Below, piece by piece: positions 7,240 to 15,417 of a stretch of DNA of 44,920 bases. Both the position numbers and the translations under genes were made by a program. The stretch comes from Tardiphaga sp. (lineage in GTDB: Bacteria > Pseudomonadota > Alphaproteobacteria > Rhizobiales > Xanthobacteraceae), in the NCBI RefSeq assembly GCF_028290495.1, contig NZ_JAQGJT010000175.1:1-44920 (forward strand), written 5' to 3'. Within the stretch, counting starts at the first letter, position 1; every line of letters begins with the position of its first letter. The notes beneath the pieces are model-generated. The model did not search any database and had not been told where the DNA came from. It worked only from the letters and a program-made list of their open reading frames with translations.

Positions 7240-9114
7240 ATGAACGCGCAGGCCGCCGCGGTGCTGACAAAGCCTGCCTTCCGCAAGATCGACTGGCTTG
7301 AACGCGACATCGCGGTCGAGCGGCGGCCGGACGGCGTCATCGTGCTGAAGTCGCGCGTGCCGCTGATGGACTACCAGACCCATCTGCCGGCCTCGCTGGC
7401 GAAGTGGTCGCAAGAGCGGCCGGACCAGGTCTGGCTGGCGCAGCGCAATGGCCCCGATCGGCAGTGGCGTCATCTCACTTACGCCGAGGCCAAGCGCACG
7501 GTGGACGCGCTGACCCAGGCGCTGCTCGACATGAAGCTGGAAGCCGATCGCCCGGTCGCGATCCTGTCCGGCAATTCCATCGAACACGCGCTGATGACGC
7601 AGGCCGCGATGCAGGCGCGGCATCCGGCGGCGCCGATGTCGCCGGCCTATTCGCTGATGAGCCAGGACCACGCCAAGCTGAAATACCTGTTCGAGCTGAT
7701 CGAACCGGCGGTGGTGATGGTGCAGGACGGCCCGACCTTCCAGAAGGCGCTCGATGCGCTCGACCTCACGGGCATCCGCGTCATTCACGTCGCCCGTCCG
7801 CCCGAAGGCATCGCCAGCGTTTCGTTCGTCGAGATGGCGGCGACACAGGTGACGCCGGCGGTCGAGCAATCGATTGCGCAAATCACGCCGGACACCATCG
7901 GCAAGCTGCTGTTCACCTCCGGCTCTACCGGCATCCCCAAAGCCGTGATCAACACCCAGCGTATGATGACCGCCAATGCGGCCATGATGATGCAGGTCCG
8001 GCCGCGCGATCCCGATAGCCCGCCGCCGGTCTATCTCGACTGGATGCCGTGGAACCACACGATGGGCGGCAACGCGCTGTTTCATCCACTGCTGATCGAG
8101 GGCGGCACGCTCTATATCGACGATGGCAAGCCGATGCCGGGACTGATCGAGGAAACGCTGAAGAACGTGCGCGAGATCTCGCCAACCTATTACGCCAACG
8201 TCCCGGCCGGCTACGCCATGCTCGCCGCGGCGATGGAGAAGGACGACGCGCTGTGCCGCAACTTCTTCAGGAATTTGAACGTTATGGGATATGGCGGCGC
8301 GCGGCTGCCGGACGATCTCTATGACCGGATGCAGGCGCTGGCGGTGCGCGCCACCGGCGAACGTATCGTGTTTTACACCGGCTGGGGCTCGACCGAGACC
8401 TCGCCGACCTCGACCGGCACTTACTGGGACACAGAGCGCGTCGGCCTGATCGGCCTGCCGTTTCCCGGCGTCGAGCTGAAGATGGTGCCGGTCGACGACA
8501 AGTACGAATTGCGGCTGCGTGGCGTCAACGTGATGCCGGGCTATTACCGCCAGCCGGATCTCACCGAAGCCGCGTTCGACGAGGAAGGCTTCTACAAGAT
8601 TGGCGATGCCGCCGTGTTCGTCGATGATAGTGATCCGGTGCAGGGCCTGATCTTCTCTGGTCGCGTGGTCGAGGATTTCAAACTCACCACCGGCACCTTC
8701 GTTCATGTTGGCGACCTGCGCACTGATGCCATTTCCGCAGCAACGCCGGTGGTACAGGACGCGCTGATCGCGGGGCAGGACCGGCCGTGGATCGGCGTGC
8801 TGGCCTGGCCCAATCTCGCTGCCTGCCGCCTCCTGATCGGCGAACCCGAGGCGGGCTTTGCCGAAGTGGTGAAGCATCCTGCGGTGCTGGCCAGCCTGAA
8901 GAGCGGCCTTGAGGCACACAATGCCGGCACCAAAGGCGCCAGCAGCAAACGCATCGCGCGCGCGATGTTCATGGTCGAGCCGGCGTCGATCGACGGCAAC
9001 GAACTCACCGACAAGGGCTACATTAACCAGCGCGCCGGTCTGCAACGCCGCGCGGCGCTGGTCGAGCAGCTCTATGCCGATCCGCCAGGAAGTGATGTGA
9101 TGGTGCTGAAGTGA
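7240..9114 (+). CDS. Feruloyl-CoA synthase-like AMP-dependent ligase
   Basis: A 624-residue acid:CoA ligase, longer than typical acyl-CoA synthetases (about 510-550) and equal in length to the couB product in this window. The ATP loop LFTSGSTGIPKAVINT lies near residue 224. The block DWMPWNHTMGGN (near 267), the GWGSTETSPTSTG region, LPFPGVELKMVP, and the ending SSKRIARAMFMVEPASIDGNELTDKGYINQRA are hallmarks of the feruloyl-CoA synthase branch; here the usual C-terminal Lys motif is GNELTDKG. By family it should make aryl- or arylalkyl-CoA in the cytoplasm. It leads a run of three acyl-CoA dehydrogenases, so its acid is probably degraded by beta-oxidation instead of aldehyde release. Substrate unproven. 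Confidence 0.88.
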   Translation: MNAQAAAVLTKPAFRKIDWLERDIAVERRPDGVIVLKSRVPLMDYQTHLPASLAKWSQERPDQVWLAQRNGPDRQWRHLTYAEAKRTVDALTQALLDMKLEADRPVAILSGNSIEHALMTQAAMQARHPAAPMSPAYSLMSQDHAKLKYLFELIEPAVVMVQDGPTFQKALDALDLTGIRVIHVARPPEGIASVSFVEMAATQVTPAVEQSIAQITPDTIGKLLFTSGSTGIPKAVINTQRMMTANAAMMMQVRPRDPDSPPPVYLDWMPWNHTMGGNALFHPLLIEGGTLYIDDGKPMPGLIEETLKNVREISPTYYANVPAGYAMLAAAMEKDDALCRNFFRNLNVMGYGGARLPDDLYDRMQALAVRATGERIVFYTGWGSTETSPTSTGTYWDTERVGLIGLPFPGVELKMVPVDDKYELRLRGVNVMPGYYRQPDLTEAAFDEEGFYKIGDAAVFVDDSDPVQGLIFSGRVVEDFKLTTGTFVHVGDLRTDAISAATPVVQDALIAGQDRPWIGVLAWPNLAACRLLIGEPEAGFAEVVKHPAVLASLKSGLEAHNAGTKGASSKRIARAMFMVEPASIDGNELTDKGYINQRAGLQRRAALVEQLYADPPGSDVMVLK

Positions 9115-9130
9115 ACGCGAATGCCGACCC

Positions 9131-9250
9131 CGTCATTGCGAGGAGCCCTTGCGACGAAGCAATCCAGTCCGCGCTTGCCGCCTTCTGGATTGCCGCGTCG
9201 CTTCGCTAAAGGGAAAGCTGCAAGGCAGCTTTCCCCGACCTCGCAATGGC
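9131..9250. repeat. Dispersed intergenic repeat (family B), CGTCATTGCGAGGAGC type
   Basis: Starts CGTCATTGCGAGGAGCCC and ends CCTCGCAATGGC, with the internal inverted pair GCAATCCAG/CTGGATTGC. An inner hairpin GGAAAGCTGC/GCAGCTTTCC is inserted near 9212-9233. A second copy lies at 19921-20003. Non-coding element between the ligase and the first acyl-CoA dehydrogenase. Confidence 0.65.
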
Positions 9251-9297
9251 GGCGGTGACTGCAAACAAAAAACTGAAGAGATAAAAAGGCATACCCC

Positions 9298-10425
9298 ATG
9301 AACTTCGATTTCTCCGACGACCAGAAGCAGCTCCGCGATGAAGCACGTCGTTTCCTCTCGGAAAAATGCCCGCCGAAGGCGGTGCGCGAGGTGATCGACG
9401 GCAAGCAGCCTTATGATCGCGAACTCTGGAAGGGGCTCGCCGACATGGGCTTTCTCGGCGTTGCTATTCCCGAAGCGTTCGGCGGCTCGGGTGCCGGGCA
9501 TCTCGAACTCTGCGTGATAGCGGAGGAAATGGGCCGCGCGCTGGCGCCGGTGCCGTTTTCCTCCACGGTGTATCTGGCCGCGGAAGCACTGATGCTGGCG
9601 GGCTCCGAGGCGCAGAAGCAGAAGTGGTTGCCGGCGATCGCGTCGGGCGCCGCGGTCGGTACGCTGGCGCTGTTCGAAGGCCCCGGCAATCCGTCGCCGG
9701 CTGCGATCAAGCTCACCGCCAGCAACGGCGTGCTTAACGGCGTCAAGCGGCCGGTGCCCGACGGCGCCGTAGCCGATTTCGCCATCGTCGCGGCGCGCAA
9801 TGGTTCGACCGGCCGCGAGACCGATATCTCGCTGTTCCTGGTCGATCTCACCAGCGAGGGCGTCGAGGCCAAGGCGCTGGCCAATATTGATCCTTCGCGC
9901 GGCCAGGCCGAGATTTCGTTCAAGAACGTCAAGGCCGAGCTGCTCGGCCCGGCCAATGAAGGCTGGAGCATCCTGACCCGCGTGCTCGATCGCGCCGCGG
10001 TGCTGGTCGGCTTCGAGCAGGTCGGCGGCGCCGACCGCGCGCTGGAGATGGGCCGCGACTACGCGCTCGACCGCATCGCCTTCGGCCGCCAGATCGGCTC
10101 GTTCCAGGCGGTCAAACACATGCTGGCCGACATGTATGTGTCTGCGACTTTGGCGCGCTCGAATTGCTACTACGGCGCCTGGGCACTTTCCACCAACGCC
10201 TCCGAACTCCCGGAAGCGGCGGCCTCGGCGCGCATCAGCGCGACGCAGGCATTCCAGCACTGTGCCAAGAACAACATTCAGGTCCACGGTGGTATGGGCT
10301 TCACCTGGGAATTCGACTGCCACCTGTACTACCGCCGCGCCAATGCGCTGGCGCTTGGTCTCGGCAGCCTGTCGTATTGGGAAGATACCCTGATCGATCG
10401 CATGCGGCAGCGAAACGCGGCGTGA
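9298..10425 (+). CDS. Acyl-CoA dehydrogenase, short type (possible non-catalytic partner subunit)
   Basis: A 375-residue FAD-dependent acyl-CoA dehydrogenase-fold protein. The N-terminal helical domain starts MNFDFSDDQKQLRDEARRFL, and the C-terminal region has RIAFGRQIGSFQAVKHMLADM and QVHGGMGFTWE, both typical. It differs from the next two genes: the helix that holds the catalytic Glu in isovaleryl-type enzymes reads RVLDRAAVL (Asp, no Glu), and the medium-chain-type Glu motif is absent (YYRRANAL). That pattern, and the 10-base gap to the next dehydrogenase gene, suggest it may form a mixed complex with a catalytic subunit, as known for FadE pairs in steroid degradation. The complex is inference; family membership is secure. 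Confidence 0.88.
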   Translation: MNFDFSDDQKQLRDEARRFLSEKCPPKAVREVIDGKQPYDRELWKGLADMGFLGVAIPEAFGGSGAGHLELCVIAEEMGRALAPVPFSSTVYLAAEALMLAGSEAQKQKWLPAIASGAAVGTLALFEGPGNPSPAAIKLTASNGVLNGVKRPVPDGAVADFAIVAARNGSTGRETDISLFLVDLTSEGVEAKALANIDPSRGQAEISFKNVKAELLGPANEGWSILTRVLDRAAVLVGFEQVGGADRALEMGRDYALDRIAFGRQIGSFQAVKHMLADMYVSATLARSNCYYGAWALSTNASELPEAAASARISATQAFQHCAKNNIQVHGGMGFTWEFDCHLYYRRANALALGLGSLSYWEDTLIDRMRQRNAA

Positions 10426-10435
10426 GGACGAGAAC

Positions 10436-11680
10436 ATGAATTTCGATGACACACCGCAGGAAGCCGCGTTTCGCGCCGAGGCGCGCGCCTGGATCGCTGC
10501 CAATGCGCCGAAACAATACCAAGACGAGCTGAACAAGGCCTCGCTCGGCCGCATCCAGCTCAAGGGCGGCAACATTCTCGAGGTCGCCAAGGCCTGGCAG
10601 AAGAAGAAGGCCGAGGCCGGCTGGGCCGTGCCGCACTGGCCGAAAGAGTATGGCGGCCGCGGCGCGACGCCGATCGAGCGGGTGATCTGGCAGCAGGAAG
10701 AGGGCGTGTTCGGCAAGCTCGGCGCGCTGTTCATCATCGGCCACGGCATGTGTGGCCCGACCATGATGGCTTATGCGCAGGAAGATCAGAAGCGGCACTA
10801 CCTGCCGCCGCTGGCCTCCGGCGAGAATATCTGGTGCCAGTTGTTCTCGGAACCCGCCGGCGGGTCGGATGTCGCCGGGCTGCGTACCCGCGCGGAAAAG
10901 GATGGTGACAACTGGGTCATCAACGGCCAGAAGATCTGGACGTCGGGCGCGCATTATTCCGACTACGGCATCCTGATCACCCGCACCGATCCCAATGTGC
11001 CCAAGCACAAGGGTCTCACCATGTTCTTCCTGGACATGAAGAGCCCGGGTATCGAGGTGAAGCCGATCAAGCAGGCCAACGGGCAGGCTGAATTCAACGA
11101 GGTGTATTTCACCGACGTGCGGATTCCGGATGCGCAGCGGCTCGGTGCGGTTGGCGATGGCTGGAACGTGTCGCTGACCACCTTGATGAACGAGCGCATG
11201 GCGATCGGCGCCAATATGGCGACCGGCGTGCCTGAACTGTTCGAGTTCTGCAGCAATCTGATGCTGGAGGATGGCCCGGCGATCGATAATCGTGCGGTCC
11301 GCTCAAAGCTGGCAAGCTGGGCGGTGCGTGCCTCCGGCCTGAAATACACCAGTTTTCGCGCGATCTCGGCGCTGTCGAAAGGCGAGCGGCCCGGGCCGGA
11401 GAATTCGATCGGCAAGCTGGTCGCGGGCTCGATGCTGCAGGACGTCGCGACTTACGCGCTCGATCTGCAAGGCGCGGCCGGTATGTTGTCCGGTCCGGAA
11501 GACGCCGAGGTTGCCGGCAAGTTCCAGGCGATGCTGCTGCGCTCGCCGGCCACCCGCGTCGAAGGCGGCACTGACGAGATCCTGCGCAATATCATCGCCG
11601 AACGCGTGCTGGGATTGCCCGGCGATATCCGCGTCGACAAGGACGTGCCGTTCAACCAGATCCCGACCAGGGGACGATAG
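10436..11680 (+). CDS. Acyl-CoA dehydrogenase (tandem paralogue 1)
   Basis: A 414-residue flavoprotein of the FadE/acyl-CoA dehydrogenase family that introduces a 2,3 double bond into an acyl-CoA. Typical blocks are WPKEYGGRGATPIE, FSEPAGGSDVAGLRTRAEK (FAD/substrate binding), GQKIWTSGAHYSDYGILITR, and the C-terminal EGGTDEILRNIIAERVLG. The probable catalytic base is the Glu in TLMNERMAIG (about residue 253), placed as in isovaleryl-CoA dehydrogenase. It starts 10 bases after the preceding gene (ribosome site GAGGACGAG). It is very similar end to end to the next gene, showing a local duplication. Substrate not deducible. Confidence 0.92.
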   Translation: MNFDDTPQEAAFRAEARAWIAANAPKQYQDELNKASLGRIQLKGGNILEVAKAWQKKKAEAGWAVPHWPKEYGGRGATPIERVIWQQEEGVFGKLGALFIIGHGMCGPTMMAYAQEDQKRHYLPPLASGENIWCQLFSEPAGGSDVAGLRTRAEKDGDNWVINGQKIWTSGAHYSDYGILITRTDPNVPKHKGLTMFFLDMKSPGIEVKPIKQANGQAEFNEVYFTDVRIPDAQRLGAVGDGWNVSLTTLMNERMAIGANMATGVPELFEFCSNLMLEDGPAIDNRAVRSKLASWAVRASGLKYTSFRAISALSKGERPGPENSIGKLVAGSMLQDVATYALDLQGAAGMLSGPEDAEVAGKFQAMLLRSPATRVEGGTDEILRNIIAERVLGLPGDIRVDKDVPFNQIPTRGR

Positions 11681-11757
11681 TTCGGTGTCCTGGACGCGGC
11701 GCACCACTTCGCGCTGTGCCGCGTCCCGGGAACGAATAACGAGACGAGGACGAGTAC

Positions 11758-12999
11758 ATGAATTTTGATGACACCCCGCAGGAAGCAGTCTTCCGCGCCG
11801 AAGCCCGCGCCTGGATCGCGGCGCATGCGCCGAAGGAGCTTGAGGCTGAGCTGACAAAGCCATCGGCCGAGCGCGCCAGCGAGAAGCGCGACGCGATGAT
11901 CACGGTCTCGAAAGCCTGGCAAAAGAAGAAGGCCGATGCCGGCTGGGCCTGCCTGCACTGGCCGAAGGAATATGGCGGCCGCGGCGCCACGCCGATCGAG
12001 CGCGTGATCTGGCAGCAGGAGGAGGGCGTCTACGACAAGCTGTCGCGTCCCTTCGCGATCGGCCAGGGCATGTGCGGCCCCACCGTGATGGCCTATGCCG
12101 ATGAGGAGCAGAAGCGTAAATACTTGCCGCCGCTGGCCTCCGGCGAAGAAGTCTGGTGCCAGCTGTTCTCCGAGCCGGCGGGTGGCTCCGACGTCGCCGG
12201 CCTGCGTACGCGAGCCGAGAAGGATGGCGATGGCTGGATCGTCAACGGCCAGAAGATCTGGACCTCCGGCGCGCACTATTCCGACTACGGCATCCTGATC
12301 ACCCGCACCGATCCCAACGTGCCCAAGCACAAGGGCCTCACCATGTTCTTCCTCGACATGAAGAGCGAGGGCGTCGAGGTCAAGCCTATCAAGCAGGCCA
12401 ACGGCATGCAGGAATTCAACGAGGTGTTCTTCACCAACGTGAAGATCCCGGACAGCCAGCGGCTCGGCGCGGTCGGCGACGGCTGGAACGTGTCGCTGAC
12501 GACCTTGATGAACGAGCGTATGTCGATCGGCGCGCGGCTCTCCACCGGCTTTCCCGAACTGTTCGAGTTCGCCAGCAATCTGATGCTGGAGGACGGCCCG
12601 GCGATCGACGACCGCGCGGTGCGCTCCAAGCTGGCGAGTTGGGCGGTGAAGAATTCCGGCCTGAAATACACCAGCTACCGGGCGATCTCGGCGCTGTCGA
12701 AGGGCGACCGGCCGGGTCCTGAAAATTCCATCGGCAAGCTGGTGTCTGGCGCAATGCTGCAGGACATCGCGATGTTCGCCGCCGACCTGCAGGGTGCTTC
12801 GGGTGCGCTGACGGACCAGGATGCCGAGGCTGCCGGCGCGTTTCAGGCGATGATCCTGCAATCGCCCTCGATCCGCATTGCGGGCGGCACCGACGAGATC
12901 CTGCGCAACATCATCGCCGAGCGCGTGCTAGGTCTGCCCGGTGACATTCGCGTCGACAAGGACGTGCCGTTCAACAAGATCCCGACGAAGGGCAGATAA
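11758..12999 (+). CDS. Acyl-CoA dehydrogenase (tandem paralogue 2)
   Basis: A 413-residue paralogue of the preceding gene; long identical stretches run through the FAD-binding core (SEPAGGSDVAGLRTRAEKDG, GQKIWTSGAHYSDYGILITR). The probable catalytic Glu is kept (TLMNERMSIG). Differences cluster in the N-terminal helices (EAELTKPSAERASEKRDAM) and around residues 340-370 (AADLQGASGALTDQDAEAAG), parts that line the acyl pocket or subunit contacts, so the two copies may accept different chains or intermediates. EGGTDE of the first copy reads AGGTDE here, but that position is not the expected catalytic one. It is followed after 8 bases by the nitroreductase gene, so the two are probably co-transcribed. 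Confidence 0.92.
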   Translation: MNFDDTPQEAVFRAEARAWIAAHAPKELEAELTKPSAERASEKRDAMITVSKAWQKKKADAGWACLHWPKEYGGRGATPIERVIWQQEEGVYDKLSRPFAIGQGMCGPTVMAYADEEQKRKYLPPLASGEEVWCQLFSEPAGGSDVAGLRTRAEKDGDGWIVNGQKIWTSGAHYSDYGILITRTDPNVPKHKGLTMFFLDMKSEGVEVKPIKQANGMQEFNEVFFTNVKIPDSQRLGAVGDGWNVSLTTLMNERMSIGARLSTGFPELFEFASNLMLEDGPAIDDRAVRSKLASWAVKNSGLKYTSYRAISALSKGDRPGPENSIGKLVSGAMLQDIAMFAADLQGASGALTDQDAEAAGAFQAMILQSPSIRIAGGTDEILRNIIAERVLGLPGDIRVDKDVPFNKIPTKGR

Positions 13000-13007
13000 G
13001 GCCGAAT

Positions 13008-13685
13008 ATGACCGCTCCCATCGACACGCTGGAGACCCTGCTATCTGCGCGCTATTCCTGCCGCGCCTATAAGCCCGAGCAGGTGCCGCGCGTGACCATT
13101 GAGCGCATTCTCGCCGCCGCGCAAAAGACGGCCTCGTGGTGCAACAGCCAGCCGTGGCAGGTGACGATCACGTCCGGAGAAGCGACACAGAAATTCCGCG
13201 ACGCCGTTTATCCGGTCGCCGCGGCGGGGACGCCGAATACCGGCGATTTTCCGTTTCCGCGCGAATACCGCGGTGTCTATCAAGACCGCCGCCGTGAGAG
13301 CGGCTTCCAACTCTACAACACGCTGGGCATCGTGCGCGGCGACAAGGCGGCCTACGCCAAACAGGCATTGGAAAATTTCAACTTCTTCGGCGCGCCGCAT
13401 GTGGCCATTATCACCACCGACGAGGCGCTTGGCGTCTACGGCGCAGTGGATTGCGGCGGCTATGTCACCAGTTTCATGCTGGCGGCGCAGGCGCTGGGCC
13501 TGGCCACCGTGCCGCAGGCGGCACTGGCGTTTCATTCCGCGGTGGTGCGAAAACATTTCAGCATGGGTGACGACCGCCGCGTCGTCTGCTGCATCTCGTT
13601 CGGCTTTGCCGACGGAGAGAACAAGGTCAACGGCTATCGCACAACGCGGGCGGCATTGCCTGAAGTCGCGACGTTTGTGGAATAG
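13008..13685 (+). CDS. Nitroreductase family FMN-dependent oxidoreductase
   Basis: A 225-residue member of the nitroreductase fold, usually an FMN homodimer using NAD(P)H. The N-terminal FMN-phosphate motif SARYSCRAYKPEQVP and ASWCNSQPWQV (FMN contact), and the C-terminal block GLATVPQAALAF...DDRRVVCCISFGFADGENKVNGYRT are typical. The gene starts 8 bases after the acyl-CoA dehydrogenase stop with an AAGG ribosome site, so it belongs to the catabolic operon. In such a setting it may reduce an unsaturated or enone-type intermediate, or serve as an electron-recycling flavoprotein; neither role can be proven from sequence. Confidence 0.88.
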   Translation: MTAPIDTLETLLSARYSCRAYKPEQVPRVTIERILAAAQKTASWCNSQPWQVTITSGEATQKFRDAVYPVAAAGTPNTGDFPFPREYRGVYQDRRRESGFQLYNTLGIVRGDKAAYAKQALENFNFFGAPHVAIITTDEALGVYGAVDCGGYVTSFMLAAQALGLATVPQAALAFHSAVVRKHFSMGDDRRVVCCISFGFADGENKVNGYRTTRAALPEVATFVE

Positions 13686-13693
13686 GGGAGAAT

Positions 13694-13814
13694 GTCATTC
13701 CGGGGCGCCTGCGTGCGACGAAGTCGTATGCGGGCGGACCCGGAATCCAGAAGTGCTCTATCATGTCGAGATTCCGGGCTCGCACGAGCTCACGCTCGCG
13801 TGCCCCGGAATGAC
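13694..13814. repeat. Dispersed intergenic palindromic repeat (family A), GTCATTCCGGGGCG type
   Basis: Begins GTCATTCCGGGGCG and ends TGCCCCGGAATGAC, an inverted match of the same sequence, with an inner pair CCCGGAATCCAG/CGAGATTCCGGG. Other copies are at 22506, 30481, 34942, 40668 and 42194. This copy lies between two convergent genes and could fold into a bidirectional terminator-like hairpin. Confidence 0.75.
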
Positions 13815-13816
13815 AA

Positions 13817-14602
13817 TTAAAAGCTCGGCGCACGCTTCTCCCCGAACGCCGCAATCCCTTCCTTGATCTCGTCGCCGCGCATGCTGTCGCGGGCGCGCTG
13901 GTCGGCGGCAGCTTCATCGAGTTCGCCGCGAGCGAATTCATTGATCGCGCGCTTCATGCCGGCCATGGCGCGGGGCGCGTTGCCGGCGAGGATCGTGGCA
14001 AGCTTGTCCACTTCCTCGTCCAACGCCTCGGCTGGCACCGACGTTGTGAGGTAGCCGATTCGCAGCATCTCGGAGGCGTCCAGTTTCTGTGCGGTCAGGA
14101 ACAGCCGCTTGGCGTTATCGACGCCGAGCCGCGTCACGTAACGCTTGATGCCGCCTTTGTAGTAATGCAGCCCGAGCCTTGCTGCCGGCATGAACATCTC
14201 CGACGTGTCCACGCCGATGCGGAAGTCGCAGGCCAGCGCGAGGTCGGTGGAGCCGCCGTAGACACCGCCGTTGAGCCGGCAGATCGTCGGCAGGGCGATG
14301 TCCTCGAGCCGGTTGGCGACGATCTCGAAGGATGAGCCGGCACTCTGTTGCTGCGGTTCGCTCTGCGAGCGCTCGGCAATCGAGCCCAGATCGAAGCCGG
14401 CGCTGAAGGCGCGGCCGGTGCCGGTCAGCACCATCACGCGGATCGCCGGATCGGCCTCGATCTGGTCGAACAGCACGAGGAGGTGGTCGAGATCGCTTTG
14501 CTGCAGTCGGTTCAAATGTTTCGGGCGGTTCAGCCGGATGGTGGCGCGGGGGCCGTCGACGGTCAGGATGGGCAATGATGCGGGGGCCGTCGTTTCCGAC
14601 AT
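13817..14602 (-). CDS. Enoyl-CoA hydratase/isomerase (crotonase) family protein
   Basis: A 261-residue crotonase-fold protein; the family hydrates enoyl-CoA or isomerises/cleaves acyl-CoA. The first oxyanion segment is GRAFSAGFDLGSI (about residues 63-75), the second is NGGVYGGSTDLALACDFRI (about 110-128). The second departs from the common G-GGG-E pattern (GSTDL), so the hydratase Glu is not at its usual place and the reaction may differ from simple hydration. It is convergent with the nitroreductase gene across a family A repeat. By context it serves the CoA-thioester pathway at 3.5-13.7 kb, but it is a separate transcription unit. Confidence 0.85.
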   Translation of the reverse strand: MSETTAPASLPILTVDGPRATIRLNRPKHLNRLQQSDLDHLLVLFDQIEADPAIRVMVLTGTGRAFSAGFDLGSIAERSQSEPQQQSAGSSFEIVANRLEDIALPTICRLNGGVYGGSTDLALACDFRIGVDTSEMFMPAARLGLHYYKGGIKRYVTRLGVDNAKRLFLTAQKLDASEMLRIGYLTTSVPAEALDEEVDKLATILAGNAPRAMAGMKRAINEFARGELDEAAADQRARDSMRGDEIKEGIAAFGEKRAPSF

Positions 14603-14742
14603 GTCGTTCTCCTTGGACTGGGGCGCGGACCGTGCCCGCGCCGACCCGGCGCGTCAACGCTGCCGGTTGCGGGGCGGTAATCCCCGCCGAGTTCGGCTAT
14701 AGTGCCGCCAAACTACGCCCCTCCTGGAAACGGTTGGCTCCG

Positions 14743-15402
14743 ATGGATCTCTCCTACCTGCAACACGCTGGCACCGTCTTCGCCACGATCTTCGTGCTGG
14801 CGACCTGCACCATGCGGACCATGATCCCGCTGCGGGTGTTCGGCGTCCTGAGTAATTTGCTGCTGATCGCCATCTCGATCCCGACGCACAACTATCCTGT
14901 GATGGCGCTGCATGCGGTGCTGCTGCCGCTGAACGGCTATCGCCTGCACCAGATGCTGCAACTGGTCCGCGACGTGAAGAAGTCGGTGTCCTCCGACCTG
15001 TCGATGGAATGGCTGAAGCCGTTCATGACCAAGCGGCGCTGCCGGACCGGCGAGGTGCTGTTCTACAAGGACGAAAAAGCCGAGGACATGTTCTATATCG
15101 TCAGCGGGAGATATCGGCTGGTCGAATCCGAGATTGAACTGCCGGTGGGTGCCATTGTCGGCGAACTCGGCATGTTGTCGCCCAGCAACGAACGCACCCA
15201 GACGCTGGAATGCATCGAGGCCGGAGACGTGCTCGCCGTCAGCTACAGCCAGGTCGAGGAGCTCTATGTGCAGAACCCGGAATTCGGATTTTTCTTCCTC
15301 AAGCTCGCCTCGGCGCGCTTGTTCGAGAATATAGGCAAACTGGAAACGCGGCTGGCGCAGTTCGAGGCGCCGTTGATCGCGGGCGCAGCGCAGCGCGCCT
15401 GA
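14743..15402 (+). CDS. Membrane protein with C-terminal cyclic nucleotide-binding domain (Popeye-like layout)
   Basis: A 219-residue protein. Residues about 8-75 form two to three membrane segments (GTVFATIFVLATCTMRTMIPLR, VLSNLLLIAISIP, VMALHAVLLPLNGYRLHQM). Residues about 95-200 form a CRP-type nucleotide-binding domain: TGEVLFYKDEKAEDMFYIVSGRYRL, then a phosphate-cassette-like GAIVGELGMLSPSNERTQTLE with the expected Glu (GEL) and Arg (ERT). There is no helix-turn-helix, so it is not a DNA-binding regulator. The order resembles Popeye-domain proteins. The start MDLSYLQHAG is chosen because upstream codons are low-complexity intergenic. It is followed after 15 bases by a DUF6537 gene, suggesting a joint transcript. 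Confidence 0.78.
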   Translation: MDLSYLQHAGTVFATIFVLATCTMRTMIPLRVFGVLSNLLLIAISIPTHNYPVMALHAVLLPLNGYRLHQMLQLVRDVKKSVSSDLSMEWLKPFMTKRRCRTGEVLFYKDEKAEDMFYIVSGRYRLVESEIELPVGAIVGELGMLSPSNERTQTLECIEAGDVLAVSYSQVEELYVQNPEFGFFFLKLASARLFENIGKLETRLAQFEAPLIAGAAQRA

Positions 15403-15417
15403 GCATCGGGAACCGCC

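Noticed and set aside
6691..9045. A 784-codon minus-strand open frame opposite the SDR and ligase genes
   Set aside because: His/Arg/Gly-rich antisense shadow with no motifs; it runs through an intergenic repeat and both genes under it are secure.
9133..12861. Long minus-strand open frames opposite the three acyl-CoA dehydrogenases
   Set aside because: They mirror conserved enzyme genes, and similar shadow proteins appear twice because the genes below are paralogues, not because the shadows are real.
11758..12999. Loss of the catalytic Glu in acyl-CoA dehydrogenase paralogue 2 (EGGTDE changed to AGGTDE)
   Set aside because: Aligned by the T-x-x-I-x-R motif, the changed residue is one before the medium-chain-type Glu site, which is Gly in both copies; the likely base in LMNERM is kept in both.
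13694..13814. Small RNA or attachment site in the family A repeat
   Set aside because: The same sequence recurs six times next to unrelated genes, so it is a dispersed repeat; no integrase or tRNA is nearby.
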